Below, in pieces: positions 9,551-19,640 of a stretch of 64,000 bases of DNA (the stretch's first letter is position 1; every line of letters begins with the position of its first letter). Position numbers and translations under genes: made by a program. This DNA comes from JAVDCA01 sp963819385 (GTDB lineage Bacteria > Pseudomonadota > Alphaproteobacteria > Rhizobiales > Xanthobacteraceae), in NCBI GenBank assembly GCA_963819385.1, contig CAWFVV010000006.1, positions 2,108,001 to 2,172,000 of the forward strand. The letters are read 5' to 3'. The notes beneath the pieces are model-generated. The model was not told the origin of the DNA. It saw only the letters and a program-made list of their open reading frames with translations, and made no database searches.

Positions 9551-9886
9551 CTAATCGCCTTGCCCGCCCTTGGGCGAGAAATGCTTGAGCTTGTCCGCGA
9601 CCCCATCCCACTCCTTGGCGTCAGCCGGCGGGTCCCGCTTGATCGTGATATTGGGCCACGATTTCGCGTATTCGGCGTTCAATTCCAACCACTTCTCGAG
9701 GCTCGGCTCGGTGTCCGGCTTGATCGCCTCGGCCGGGCATTCGGGCTCGCACACGCCGCAGTCGATGCACTCGTCCGGATGGATGACCAGCATGTTCTCG
9801 CCCTCGTAGAAACAATCCACCGGGCACACCTCGACACAGTCCAAGTATTTGCACTTAATGCAGTTTTCGGTGACGACGTAGGTCAT
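9551..9886 (-). CDS. fdxA: seven-iron ferredoxin FdxA
   Basis: This encodes a 111-residue ferredoxin of the [3Fe-4S][4Fe-4S] type: CIKCKYLDCVEVCPVDC near the N-terminus, then DECIDCGVCEPECP around residues 38-51, with the long C-terminal extension typical of FdxA. It carries electrons in the cytoplasm; its partner is not shown by the sequence. The start is the ATG at 9886, with GGAG nine bases upstream; the longer upstream frame is not protein-like. It lies in the helicase, S4, fdxA, carD order common to this group of bacteria. Confidence 0.95.
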   Translation of the reverse strand: MTYVVTENCIKCKYLDCVEVCPVDCFYEGENMLVIHPDECIDCGVCEPECPAEAIKPDTEPSLEKWLELNAEYAKSWPNITIKRDPPADAKEWDGVADKLKHFSPKGGQGD

Positions 9887-10010
9887 GCGAGCAAGCTCCG
9901 CCGAAACAACGGCTGGGCAGGTGCTAGCGCATGACTGCGTGCCGTGCAAGCAGCCATGCCGGGCACACATAGGAGAAGCCCGCGTATATCCCGGCCAAAT
10001 GTGTCCCGGG

Positions 10011-10403
10011 CTACGTTTCGCCGTCGCGCGTGAAATGCGCGATGGCGCGCCGATCCTGTTTGGTCGGCCGCCCGCGGCCGGGCTCGCGCCGGGCGAGCGG
10101 CGGCGGGCGGTCATCGGCTGCCGTCGCGCCTGACCGGGGCGGCGCGAGATCCTCGTAGAGCGCCTGCCCGGCTGCGGCGTCTCCGCGGCGCAGCGCAAAG
10201 CTCGTTACCTTGAGCACGCGCACGCGCGCATCGAGCGCGACCGTCACCACGTCGCCGGTACGCACCAGCTTTGCGGGTGCCTCGACCCGCGCGCCATTGA
10301 GCCGCACGTGACCCGACGCCGCGAGAGCCGCCGCAGCGCTGCGCGTGCGCACGATGCGGGCGTGCCACAGCCATTTGTCGATGCGCTGGCGGTCGTCGCT
10401 CAC
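10011..10403 (-). CDS. S4-domain RNA-binding protein (HslR/Hsp15-like)
   Basis: This encodes 130 residues from a GTG at 10403. An S4 RNA-binding fold covers about residues 8-70 (QRIDKWLWHARIVRTRS, then HVRLNGARVEAPAKLVRTGD). A basic, proline-rich tail ends RRAIAHFTRDG. The related Hsp15 binds stalled 50S subunits carrying a nascent chain; this homologue probably has a similar ribosome-related role, though that is inference. It begins 40 bases after the helicase stop and is probably co-transcribed with it. Confidence 0.9.
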   Translation of the reverse strand: MSDDRQRIDKWLWHARIVRTRSAAAALAASGHVRLNGARVEAPAKLVRTGDVVTVALDARVRVLKVTSFALRRGDAAAGQALYEDLAPPRSGATAADDRPPPLARREPGRGRPTKQDRRAIAHFTRDGET

Positions 10404-10443
10404 GTTGTCCGGCTTGCCGCCCCGCCGAGGGCGCGCAAGCCCC

Positions 10444-13400
10444 TCACCGCTTCTCTTTCTCGTTCGCCTCGAGCTGCGCCTTCAGGGCCGCAAGCTTGGC
10501 GAAGGGCGAATTGGGATCGGGCTCGCGGCTGGCGCGCTCGCGCGGGCCCTTCTCGGTGGTGGCGAAGATGCGATTCTCCTCACCGCGCTCGGACCGCCGG
10601 TCGGGCCGTCGCTCACGACGGTCGGAACGATCGAAGCGGTCGCGGCGGTCGGAGCGCTCGCCGCGGTCGGGGCGACGCCCCTCCTGGCGCTCGGGGGGAC
10701 GATCGTCGCGGCGCTCGCGGTTGCCGCGGCCGTGACGACGGCCGCGCCGCTCGCCATCGGGCGCGGCCGGCGCGGCTGGCGCCGGCGAGGCTTCGGCGGC
10801 GGCACCGTCGGCGCTCGCCGGCGCTTGCTCGGAAGCTGCGGGCGCCGCGGATGGTGCCGCGGCCTCGCCGTGCTGACGGCGCGGCTGACGGCCGTGCCGG
10901 CGCGGACCGCGCCGCTCGTCGGAGCGGCCGCCGGGCCGCCACACCTCGATGAATTGCGGCTCGGCCACGAGCGCGGGCGCAAGCTCGGCGGCGATGACTT
11001 CGGCGGCCACCACGTCGGTCGCGGCCGTCGCGACGACGATCGTCTCGCCAGCAAGCTCGGATGTGGCCGGCTCGGCAGCCGCCGACTCACTCGCCGCGGC
11101 ATTTATAACCGCCAGCGGCGCCTCGATCTCGGCCGCAATCTGCACGACCGGCTCGGAAGCCTCTTCGGCCATCATGCACTGCTCGACCGCCACATCGGGC
11201 GCCGCCTCGCCGACCGGCGAAGATGCTTCGGCCATCTCGGCGGCCACAGGCTCCGCTTCGGCGGAAGCCTGCTCCTGTTGCCCTTCCGCCGCCGCTTCGA
11301 CCGGCGCCGGCGTCTCGGTGGCAGGTGCCGGCTCGGGCGGCTTCGGCCGCTTCTCCATGCGATAGCCGAGCGCCCGCAGGACCGAGGCGAAGTCCTCGCC
11401 GGACGAACCGGTGAGCGAGGTCATCGCCTGGGTGACCGTGAAAGAGCGGCCATCGAACGCGCCGGCCGGCTTCTCGCCGGTACCGCCTTCGCGCCAGGCG
11501 AGCGCCGGGCGGATGAGATCCGCGAGCCGTTCGAGAATATCGACGCGCACCGCGCGTTCGCCGCAGACCCGATAGCCGCTCGCGCGGTAGAGCGCCTTCG
11601 GCGTCTCCTTGTCGGCCGCAAACGACGTGCGCCCGCTCGCGGCGAGCCGCTGCACCTCGTCGAGCCCTTTGACGTCCGGCCCGCCGTGCTTGAGCGCCCA
11701 CAATTCGGCCGCGAGCGCGCGCGGACCGGGCTTGAGCAGCGCCGGCACATAGATGTGGAACGCACCGAAGCGCACGCCGTGCTTGCGCAGGATGGCGCGC
11801 GCGGCCTGATCGAGGCTCTTGACGTCCTCGGCGACCTTCGAGCGCTCCAGCACGCCGAGCGCCTCGACCACCTGAAACGCGATGCCGCGCGCAAGGCCGG
11901 TCACGTCGTCGGCGGCGCCGAGCACGAACAGCGGCGCGAGCAGCCGCTCGACATGCGTGCGCGTCCACAAGTCCAGGCGCGTCTGCACGTGCTCGAGCGC
12001 CGCCCCGGTCAGGTGCTCGTCGGAGAGGACGCGCACGCGCGGGCGCAGGATGTTGTCGCCGGCGGTGAGCTTCGCCACCGCCTCGCCGATCCAGCGGATG
12101 GTGCCGCCCGCCGCGAGCACGAGCTGCGAGTCGGGCGCCTGCGAGAGGCGCGTGGCGCGCGCCTCGATCTCGCCGGCGAGCGCTTTCTGCGCGGCCGCGC
12201 CGAGCGCTTTCGCGTCGGTGCCGCCGGTCGTCGCCTCAGGCGCGAAGCGGAAGCCGTCGAGCCGGCCGATCGCGTGGCCTTCGACGACCACTTCGCCGGT
12301 CTTGGTGATTTCAGTTTCAAGCATCGTGTTTTCCCGCAGCCGCCGCATCAGCACGCTGGTGCGACGGTCGACGAAGCGCTCGGTGAGCCGCTCATGCAGC
12401 GCGTCCGAGAGCTTGTCCTCGACCGCGCGGGTGACGCCCTGCCAATGGTCGGGATCGGTGAGCCAGTCGGGACGGTTCGCCGCAAAGGTCCAGGTCCTGA
12501 TATACGCGATGCGTTGCGACAGTGTGTCGATGTCGCCGTCGTTGCGATCGGCCTGCGCCACCTGTTCGGCAAACCAATCGTCGGGAATTCTACCCCGTCG
12601 CGTGAGAAAACCATAGAGGGCGACTGCGAGTTCCGAATGCGCGGCAGGCGAGAGCTTGCGATAGTCCGGTATCTGGCAGACTTCCCACAAGCGTTCGATC
12701 GCGTCGCGTGTCGTCGCGAGCGACCGCACGCCGTCGTCGCGCGACGCGTGCTCGAGCACCAAAATGTCTTCCGCCGTCGGCGCGCGCGTGAGCCCCTGCA
12801 GCGTCGGCGCCGCCGCGAGCGAGGCTGCGAGCGCGCCGGTCGACGAGAAGTCGAGATCGGTATTGCGCCACTGCAATATCTTGACGTTCTCGAAGCTGTG
12901 GCTCTCGAGCGCCCGCACGAGATCGGGTTCGAACGGCGCGCAGCGCCCGGTGGTGCCGAAGGTGCCGTCGCGCATGGCGCGGCCGGCGCGGCCGGCGATC
13001 TGCGCGAGCTCGGCCGGATTGAGCTGGCGGAATTGATAGCCGTCGAACTTGCGGTCGGACGCGAACGCGACGTGATCGACGTCGAGGTTGAGCCCCATTC
13101 CGATCGCGTCAGTGGCGACGAGGTAGTCGACGTCGCCCGACTGGTAGAGGGCGACCTGCGCGTTGCGCGTGCGCGGCGACAGCGCGCCGAGCACGACCGC
13201 GGCGCCGCCGCGTTGGCGGCGGATCAGCTCCGCGATGGCGTAGACCTCTTCGGCCGAGAACGCGACGATCGCGGTGCGAGGCGGCTGGCGCGTGAGCTTC
13301 TTCTCGCCCGCGAAGGTGAGCTGCGAGAGGCGCGGGCGGCTCAGGATGTTGGCGCCGGGCAGCAGCTTCTCGACCATCGGCCGCATGGTAGCGGCGCCGA

Positions 13401-13809
13401 GCACCAGCGTCTCGTCGCGGCCCCGTCGGTTGAGCATGCGGTCGGTGAAGACATGGCCGCGCTCGAGATCGGCGCCGAGCTGGATCTCATCGATCGCGAC
13501 GAACGACACGTCGAGATCGCGCGGCATCGCCTCGATGGTCGCGACCCAGAAGCGCGGATTGGCCGGCTTGATCTTCTCCTCGCCGGTGATGAGCGCGACC
13601 GCGTCGGCACCCACCCGCTCGACCGCCTTGTTGTAGACCTCGCGCGCGAGCAGCCGCAGCGGCAGGCCGATGATGCCGGACGAATGGGCGAGCATCCGCT
13701 CGATCGCGAGATGGGTCTTGCCCGTATTGGTCGGTCCGAGCACGGCGGTGACGCCATGGCCGCGGGCCACGGGGTCACGGGTGGCGACCGAGGAAAAGGA
13801 GATGGGCAT
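10444..13809 (-). CDS. Suv3-like ATP-dependent RNA helicase with long disordered tail
   Basis: This encodes 1121 residues. The helicase core is complete: Walker A GPTNTGKTH near residue 27, DEIQ for motif II, GAATMRP, and the motif VI region QIAGRAGRAMRDG followed by the spacer typical of mitochondrial Suv3 homologues. The core and helical C-terminal region run to about residue 820. The last 300 residues are low complexity: first Ala/Glu/Pro-rich, then Arg/Asp-rich (RRDRFDRSDRRERRPD), as in RNA-binding tails. Suv3 works with an RNA degradation complex in mitochondria; the bacterial role is less clear. It heads the S4-fdxA-carD gene run. Confidence 0.92.
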   Translation of the reverse strand: MPISFSSVATRDPVARGHGVTAVLGPTNTGKTHLAIERMLAHSSGIIGLPLRLLAREVYNKAVERVGADAVALITGEEKIKPANPRFWVATIEAMPRDLDVSFVAIDEIQLGADLERGHVFTDRMLNRRGRDETLVLGAATMRPMVEKLLPGANILSRPRLSQLTFAGEKKLTRQPPRTAIVAFSAEEVYAIAELIRRQRGGAAVVLGALSPRTRNAQVALYQSGDVDYLVATDAIGMGLNLDVDHVAFASDRKFDGYQFRQLNPAELAQIAGRAGRAMRDGTFGTTGRCAPFEPDLVRALESHSFENVKILQWRNTDLDFSSTGALAASLAAAPTLQGLTRAPTAEDILVLEHASRDDGVRSLATTRDAIERLWEVCQIPDYRKLSPAAHSELAVALYGFLTRRGRIPDDWFAEQVAQADRNDGDIDTLSQRIAYIRTWTFAANRPDWLTDPDHWQGVTRAVEDKLSDALHERLTERFVDRRTSVLMRRLRENTMLETEITKTGEVVVEGHAIGRLDGFRFAPEATTGGTDAKALGAAAQKALAGEIEARATRLSQAPDSQLVLAAGGTIRWIGEAVAKLTAGDNILRPRVRVLSDEHLTGAALEHVQTRLDLWTRTHVERLLAPLFVLGAADDVTGLARGIAFQVVEALGVLERSKVAEDVKSLDQAARAILRKHGVRFGAFHIYVPALLKPGPRALAAELWALKHGGPDVKGLDEVQRLAASGRTSFAADKETPKALYRASGYRVCGERAVRVDILERLADLIRPALAWREGGTGEKPAGAFDGRSFTVTQAMTSLTGSSGEDFASVLRALGYRMEKRPKPPEPAPATETPAPVEAAAEGQQEQASAEAEPVAAEMAEASSPVGEAAPDVAVEQCMMAEEASEPVVQIAAEIEAPLAVINAAASESAAAEPATSELAGETIVVATAATDVVAAEVIAAELAPALVAEPQFIEVWRPGGRSDERRGPRRHGRQPRRQHGEAAAPSAAPAASEQAPASADGAAAEASPAPAAPAAPDGERRGRRHGRGNRERRDDRPPERQEGRRPDRGERSDRRDRFDRSDRRERRPDRRSERGEENRIFATTEKGPRERASREPDPNSPFAKLAALKAQLEANEKEKR

Positions 13810-13867
13810 CAGGGATCCTGCCGCCGGGACCCGTCGGGCCCTTGGCTATATGGCGCATGTCCTTGGC

Positions 13868-13925
13868 GGCGAACCGGTGGCCACCCCGGATCAAGTCCGG
13901 GGCAGGCTTTCGCCGGGACATGCGC
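13868..13925. repeat. dispersed repeat, CCCCGGATCAAGTCCGGGG type
   Basis: This carries the core palindrome CCCCGGATCAAGTCCGGGG followed by CAGGCTTT, inside the 390-base gap before the helicase gene. Related copies are at 26971-27040, 36022-36105, 47528-47587 and 60812-60912. This is a family known from rhizobial intergenic DNA. Nothing else is recognised in 13810-14198. Confidence 0.7.
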
Positions 13926-14198
13926 TCGATCTGTATCACAATGCAACGCCTGGGGCGGCAAATTCGCTCCCCACTCCGGTACGGCGAACGAGTCTCGAAC
14001 AAATCGCGGCCGAATCGCTGACTCGTCGTGAGTCGGGATTCGTTCCGCGCGAGATATGGTGACACGCGCGTGACACTGCCACCATATCGTGGGGAGGACG
14101 GTTGAACGACGACGCATTATGGCGGTTTCACTGTGACAATTTCATTGTGACGGATCAGCGCGCCCGATCAGTGCGCGCACGCGGCGGCGCGCGGCAGC

Positions 14199-15056
14199 TT
14201 ACTGGGTTTTGAGGTTGGCGGCGGCGCGCGACGGCTTCGCGGCGGTGACGAACTCGGTCGCTTCGAGCACTCCTACACCGAGTGGTGTCGGCACCGACAC
14301 CCGGAACGGCACCATCACGCGCGTACCCGCGATCGGCACGAGCCATATCTCCATGTCGCGCTGGGCGACGAGATACTTGATCGCCTTGCGCTGCGGCACG
14401 TAGCCCGCGATCGGCACGAAATAGAGCGTGCACACGACCGCACTTCCAGAATAGCCCCTCTCGGCCTTGACGGTGTCCATGCGCTTGTAGGCGAGTTTGA
14501 GATCGTAGCGCATGCGGCCGTCGAACACCGAGGCCTTGTGGTTGCAAGCGGCCGGCCCGAGCATCTCGCCGGTGCCGGCCACGCGGGTGAGGGAACCCGA
14601 CATCGGATCCGTCACACCGCGCCGATGCGCCTCGGTGACCGGGATGCGGTCGGGCTGCGGCGGGCTGGGCGGCTCGATCGCGTAGTCTTTCACGTTGCCG
14701 CCCGCGAGCGTGATGCGCAGCTCTTCGGTCTTCTTGTCGGTCGTGATGCTCGACGCGTAGCTCGCCGGGACGAGATTGCCGTGGCTGATCGCGCCGCGCG
14801 ACGCGCTCGTCCCCTCGCCGTCGGCGAATACGCGCAAGAGGCCGGTGGTCTTGCCGCTCGCGGCTGCCGTGTATTTGTCGTCGTCGATATCGATCACCCA
14901 GTTGCCGGTGCCGATCGGAAGACCCGACAGCGTCGCGACGTAGCGGGCCTCGAGCCTGCCCTGGGCGCGCGCGCCGCCGCCGAGCGCGACAAGCGCCGCA
15001 AGGCCGCAAGCTGCGGCGGCGGAAATCCGTCCAAGGCCGATGAGACGCGCCGACAC
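14199..15056 (-). CDS. DUF3108 domain exported protein
   Basis: This encodes 285 residues from a GTG at 15056, chosen because GGAAGGA lies about ten bases upstream and the next residues form a signal peptide (SAAAACGLAALVALGGGARAQ). The frame stays open further upstream without a better start. The rest is beta-strand rich, matching DUF3108: LEARYVATLSGLPIGTGNW at the start of the mature part and CTLYFVPIAGYVP further on. DUF3108 proteins are periplasmic or outer-membrane linked and of unknown role. In related genomes the gene sits beside rpmB, as here. Confidence 0.85.
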   Translation of the reverse strand: MSARLIGLGRISAAAACGLAALVALGGGARAQGRLEARYVATLSGLPIGTGNWVIDIDDDKYTAAASGKTTGLLRVFADGEGTSASRGAISHGNLVPASYASSITTDKKTEELRITLAGGNVKDYAIEPPSPPQPDRIPVTEAHRRGVTDPMSGSLTRVAGTGEMLGPAACNHKASVFDGRMRYDLKLAYKRMDTVKAERGYSGSAVVCTLYFVPIAGYVPQRKAIKYLVAQRDMEIWLVPIAGTRVMVPFRVSVPTPLGVGVLEATEFVTAAKPSRAAANLKTQ

Positions 15057-15278
15057 GGTCGGTGATCCTTCCCCCGCAGAATCCGGGCTTGGCAGCAACA
15101 TGCGCTGGGCGAGGCCGATTGACCCGGCATGACCTGCGCCTGCGCGCGATCCATCGTGATTTTTCTCGGCGTCGAATGCGTCCTTTATGTGATCCGGGTC
15201 GGGCCGGAGGCTCCGCCGCGGCCGATGGCAGGCTCGCATTTTCAGCGATAACATTGTGCCGCAAACGGGGAGACAGAC

Positions 15279-15743
15279 ATGCGCACGCTGCTACCGATCC
15301 AGCGAAAAGCCAGCCTTGCGGCGTTGCTTGCCATACTGGCTCTTGCCGGAACGATCGGTCCGAGGCCCGCCGCGGCCGACGGCGCGCTCGCGGTGGGCGA
15401 GCCGGCGGACGTGGCCGCCGAAGGTTATGCCTACGGATTTGCGGTCAACCTGGCGAGCGCCGACCAGGCGGGCACGAAAGCGATGCGCGATTGCTCGACA
15501 GAGTCGCCGGGCGTCGACAAGCGCGCCCAGGCCTTGTGCAAGATCGTCCAGACCTTCCGCAACAAATGCTTCGCGGTCGCGATGGACCCGAAGGACGCAA
15601 CACCGGGCGCCGGCTGGGCGGTGGCGGACGACAAGGCGACGGCCGGACACAACGCGCTGGCCAAATGCATGGAAACCGCCGGCGCGGACCGGCGCGACTA
15701 CTGCAAGGTCACCCATACGGACTGCGACGGCGCCGCCAAGTAA
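15279..15743 (+). CDS. exported DUF4189-type protein
   Basis: This encodes 154 residues with a signal peptide (ALLAILALAGTIGPRPAAA, cleavage near residue 34). The mature part has the Ala/Gly-rich small domain of DUF4189: YAYGFAVNLAS, then AMRDCSTE, LCKIVQTFRNKCFAVAMDP, and cysteine-containing segments to the end. Five or six cysteines could form disulfides in the periplasm. The function is unknown. It stands between the divergent DUF3108 gene and rpmB. Confidence 0.75.
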   Translation: MRTLLPIQRKASLAALLAILALAGTIGPRPAAADGALAVGEPADVAAEGYAYGFAVNLASADQAGTKAMRDCSTESPGVDKRAQALCKIVQTFRNKCFAVAMDPKDATPGAGWAVADDKATAGHNALAKCMETAGADRRDYCKVTHTDCDGAAK

Positions 15744-15957
15744 GCAATCAAGGTAAGCGATCAAAGTAACCAACCGCTACCCCGCCGAAGTCGCCAACCC
15801 ATTGATCGACCTGACGGAGTCCGCGCGACGGCGCCGGCCCGCGCAACCTTGACGCCTGCGGCCGCGCTCTCTATACGTCCACGGTCCAATCACACACGGA
15901 TCGTGCATCCGTCCCGCGCGCAGGGCGCGAGGGGCGCAAGACGGAAGGTTTCCAGCC

Positions 15958-16248
15958 ATGTCGCGGCGTTGCGAATTGACCGGCAAGGGCGCGCAAGTCG
16001 GCCACAAGGTCAGCCACTCGAACATGAAGACCAAGCGGCGCTTCTTCCCCAATCTGGTGAACGTGACCATGATGTCGGACGCGCTCGGCCGCTCGGTCAG
16101 GCTGCGCATCTCGACCAATGCGCTGAAGACGGTCGACCGCCGCGGCGGCCTCGACGCCTTCCTGATGAAGGCGAAGAACGACGAGCTCTCGGTGCGCGCG
16201 CGCGACGTCAAGCGTCAGGTCGAGAAGAAGCTCGCGGCGAGTGCGTGA
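15958..16248 (+). CDS. rpmB: 50S ribosomal protein L28
   Basis: This encodes 96 residues. MSRRCELTGKGAQVGHKVSH is the standard alphaproteobacterial L28 start, followed by the basic NMKTKRRFFPNL segment that contacts 23S rRNA. Length and sequence are typical. It is transcribed alone from the 215-base gap behind the DUF4189 gene. A GGCCCGC/GCGGGCC hairpin without a T-run follows the stop at 16250-16266. Confidence 0.97.
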   Translation: MSRRCELTGKGAQVGHKVSHSNMKTKRRFFPNLVNVTMMSDALGRSVRLRISTNALKTVDRRGGLDAFLMKAKNDELSVRARDVKRQVEKKLAASA

Positions 16249-16267
16249 GGGCCCGCAAGCGGGCCGC

Positions 16268-16363
16268 GTAGGATGGGTTAGCGGCGAAGCCGCGTAACCC
16301 ATCGGCCAACTCGCAATTCGAGATTCCCTTGGCGGGTTTCGCTTCGCTCAACCCACCCTAGGC
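16268..16363. repeat. palindromic GGATGGGTT repeat pair
   Basis: Two inverted-repeat units with GTAGGATGGGTT and AACCCATC arms (16268-16305) and CGGGTTTCG...CTCAACCCACCCTA (16331-16363) fill the gap between convergent rpmB and cobT. The same family recurs at 20847-20942. It could form a strong hairpin and may help end both transcripts. Confidence 0.7.
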
Positions 16364-16371
16364 TCAATGCT

Positions 16372-18271
16372 TCAATGCAGCCGGCGCTTGGGCGCCCGGC
16401 GCGGCTCGGCCGGCTCGTTCTCGTCGAACAGCTCGGCAAGCTTGTCGGTCATGGCGCCGCCGAGCTCCTCGGCATCGACGATCGTGACGGCGCGCCGGTA
16501 GTAGCGCGTCACGTCGTGGCCGATGCCGATCGCGATCAGCTCGACCGGCGAGCGGGTCTCGATCTCCTCGATGATCCAGCGCAGGTGGCGTTCGAGATAA
16601 TTCCCGGCATTGACCGACAGGGTCGAGTCGTCGACCGGGGCGCCGTCGGAGATCATCATCAGGATCTTGCGCTGCTCGGTGCGGGCGAGCAGGCGCTTAT
16701 GCGCCCAGTCGAGCGCCTCGCCGTCGATGTTCTCCTTGAGCAGGCCCTCGCGCATCATCAGCCCGAGGTTCTTGCGCGCGCGCCGCCACGGCGCGTCGGC
16801 CGACTTGTAGATGATGTGGCGCAGGTCGTTGAGCCGGCCCGGGTTGGGCGGCTTGCCGGCGGCGAGCCAGGCCTCGCGCGACTGCCCGCCCTTCCAGGCG
16901 CGCGTCGTGAAGCCGAGGATCTCCACCTTGACGCCGCAGCGCTCGAGCGTGCGGGCGAGGATATCGGCGCACGTCGCCGCGACCGTGATCGGCCGGCCGC
17001 GCATCGATCCGGAATTGTCGAGCAGCAGCGTCACCACGGTATCGCGGAAGTTCGTGTCCTTCTCGTGCTTGAACGACAGCGGATGCATCGGATCGATGAC
17101 GATGCGCGAGAGACGCGCCGGATCGAGGATGCCTTCCTCGAGGTCGAATTCCCAGGAGCGGTTCTGCTGCGCCATCAGGCGGCGCTGCAGCCGGTTGGCG
17201 AGCCGCGCGACCACGCCCTGCAGATGGGCGAGCTGCTTGTCGAGATAGCTGCGCAGGCGGTCGAGCTCTTCCGGCTCGCACAGCTCCTCGGCGCCGACCG
17301 TCTCGTCGAACTTCGCCGTGAACGGCCGATAGTCTGGGCCGCGCGGCTCGTTCTGGCCGCGGTTGCGCGGACGCCAGGGCTCGGCCGCGTTGTCGGCGTC
17401 GCCCATCTCGCTGTCGTCCGGCATCTCGGCGGAGGGCGCGTCCATCGCCTCGGAGGCGTCCTCGGGCATCTCGTCGGTCGAGGCCTCGGCCTCCTCGAGG
17501 CTCATGCGCTCGAGGTCCTCGCTGTCGGAAGCCTCGCCGTCCTGGCCCTCGTCGTCCTTGCGGCCTTCCTCGTTCTGGCTCTCGTCGTCGCTTTCCTCGT
17601 CGTCGTCGCGCGTGCGCTGGTCGCCCATGTCGAGCGAGTCGAGCAGCTCGTGCACCGCGTCGCCGAAGCCGCGCTGGTTCTCGACCAGCTTCTCCAGCTT
17701 GTCGAGGTCGCGCCCGGCGCGGCCCTCGATCCACGGCCGCCACAGATCGACCAGGCGGCGCGCGGCCGGCGGCGGCGGCAGGCCGGTGAGGCGCTCGCGC
17801 ACCATCATGGCGACCGCCTCCTCGATCGGCGCATCGGCCCGGTCGGTGACCTCGTCGAACTTGCCGCGGTGAAACTTGTCGTCGAGCATGGCGGAGAGAT
17901 TGGTCGCGACGCCCTGCATGCGCCGCGCGCCGATCGCCTCGACGCGCGCCTGCTCGACCGCCTCGAACACCGCACGCGCCTGCTGGCCGCCCGGCATCAG
18001 ACGGCGATGCGTCGAGGGATCGTGGCAGGCCATGCGCAGCGCGATCGAATTCGGCATGGCCGCGCACGATCGCAGCCTCGGCGCGGGTGAGCTTGCGCGG
18101 CGGCTCGGGCAGGCGCGCCTTGCCGCCCACCATGCCGGGGCGCTCGGCCGCAAACGACACCTCGAGCTCGGGCTGGCGCGCGATCGCACGCAGGCAGCCG
18201 GTCACGGCGCGCTTGAACGGCTCGGTCGGCGCTTCCTTGGTCGGGGTCTTGGGCTTGGTGTTGGAGGACAT
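16372..18271 (-). CDS. cobT: cobaltochelatase subunit CobT, frame interrupted
   Basis: CobT is the VWA-domain subunit of the aerobic cobalt chelatase (CobN-CobS-CobT), which inserts cobalt into hydrogenobyrinic acid a,c-diamide in vitamin B12 synthesis. Read across one frameshift it has about 632 residues, the normal size. Visible parts are the N-terminal region up to AAIVRGHA, a long acidic middle (DDDEESDDESQNEEGRKDDE) and a C-terminal VWA domain with the MIDAS-like DNSGSMRG. The break is at GAATTC, 18047-18052: deleting one base gives GCC GAN TCG and restores HADSIALRMACHD. The start ATG at 18271 is 140 bases after cobS, the usual partner order. Confidence 0.9.
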
Positions 18272-18288
18272 GCCGTGGTCTGGCGTCT

Positions 18289-18405
18289 CTTCTCCCTCTC
18301 CCCGCAGGGGAGAGGGTCGGGGTGAGGGGCTCTATGACTTTCGATCGTGCGAGCTCCCCACCCGGCTCGCTTTGCTCGCCACCCTCTCCCCGCTGGGGAG
18401 AGGGA
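18289..18405. repeat. two copies of the GGGGAGAGGG hairpin repeat
   Basis: Between cobS and cobT, 18289-18330 contains CCCTCTCCCC-GCA-GGGGAGAGGG followed by a GGGGTGAGGG tail, and 18379-18405 has CCCTCTCCCC-GCT-GGGGAGAGGG. They are of the same family as 1647-1692. The A-run after the second copy is on the wrong side to make a minus-strand terminator. Confidence 0.65.
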
Positions 18406-18411
18406 AAAAAC

Positions 18412-19393
18412 TCAGCTCAGCGCCACATTCACCGAGCTCTCCGGCAGCTCCTGGCCGAAGCAGCGCTGATAGAACTCGGCGACGATCGGGCGCTCCAGCT
18501 CGTCGCACTTGTTGAGGAAGGTGAGCCGGAACGCGAAGCCGACGTCCTTGAAGATGTCGGCGTTCTCGGCCCAGGTGATCACGGTGCGCGGGCTCATCAC
18601 GGTCGAGAGGTCGCCATTGATGAACGCGTTGCGGGTGAGATCGGCGACGCGCACCATCTTGCCGACGATCTCGCGGCCCTCGTCGCTGCGATAGTGCTTC
18701 GCCTTGGCGAGAACGATCTCGACCTCGTTGTCGTGCGGCAGATAGTTGAGCGTGGTGACGATCGACCAGCGGTCCATCTGCGCCTGGTTGATCTGCTGCG
18801 TGCCGTGATAGAGGCCCGAGGTGTCGCCGAGCCCGACCGTGTTGGCGGTCGCGAACAGGCGGAACGCGGCATGCGGGCGGATCACGCGGCTCTGGTCGAG
18901 CAGGGTCAGGCGGCCCGACGAACTCGAGCACACGCTGGATCACGAACATGACGTCCGGGCGGCCGGCGTCGTACTCGTCGAACACGAGCGCGACGTTGTG
19001 CTGGTAGGCCCAGGGCAGGATGCCGTCACGAAATTCCGTGACCTGCTGGCCGTCCTTGATGACGATCGCATCCTTGCCGATGAGGTCGATACGGCTGATG
19101 TGGCTGTCGAGGTTGACGCGCACGCACGGCCAGTTGAGTCGCGCCGCCACCTGCTCGATGTGGGTCGACTTGCCGGTGCCGTGGTAGCCCGTGACGATCA
19201 CGCGCCGATTCCTGGCGAAACCGGCCAGGATCGCCAGCGTGGTGGGGCGATCGAAACGATAATCGGAGTCGATATCGGGCACGTGCTCGTCGGCCTCCGA
19301 ATAGGCCGGCACTTCCATATCGCTATCGAATCCAAAGACTTGCCGGATCGAGACCTTCATGTCCGGCAGGCGGGCGTCAACTTCAGCAGTCAT
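18412..19393 (-). CDS. cobS: cobaltochelatase subunit CobS, frame interrupted
   Basis: CobS is the AAA+ ATPase ring subunit that works with CobT to drive CobN. Read across one frameshift it is about 326 residues. The start ATG at 19393 has GGAGG just upstream. Walker A is TGYHGTGKST, Walker B is ALVFDEYD, and the sensor region FATANTVGLGD is present. The break is at GAACTC, 18920-18925: removing one base gives GAG TCG and the expected VLESSGRLTLLDQ. Upstream of the break the frame is 19393 to about 18925; downstream it runs to the stop at 18412. It lies directly before cobT. Confidence 0.92.
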
Positions 19394-19640
19394 TGCTCCT
19401 CCGTGGCCTCGCAAGTCCGAGGCGCAAAGCGGCTCACTGTGTGCGGGTCGGATTTGTCCGCAACCTAGCAGAAAGGCGGTAGCCCGCGGAAGCGGCCGGA
19501 ACGAGTTTCAGAGCCGCCGGAAACGACTATCTGCGGACCGTGCGCGCGTGTCCAATTTCCAGGTTAAATCCAATGCATATCAAATGGTTATGTCTCGCGC
19601 CGGCGCAATCCCGCCCGCGCCGGGCGCGCCGCCGGCGGGC

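Noticed and set aside
10345..14031. Plus-strand open frame of 1228 codons
   Set aside because: It is the antisense shadow of the Suv3-like helicase gene; its translation is Arg/Gly/Ala-rich with no domain, as is usual opposite GC-rich genes.
18384..18410. Terminator between cobS and cobT
   Set aside because: The hairpin is good but the A/T run is on the wrong side for the minus strand, and the hairpin belongs to a dispersed repeat.
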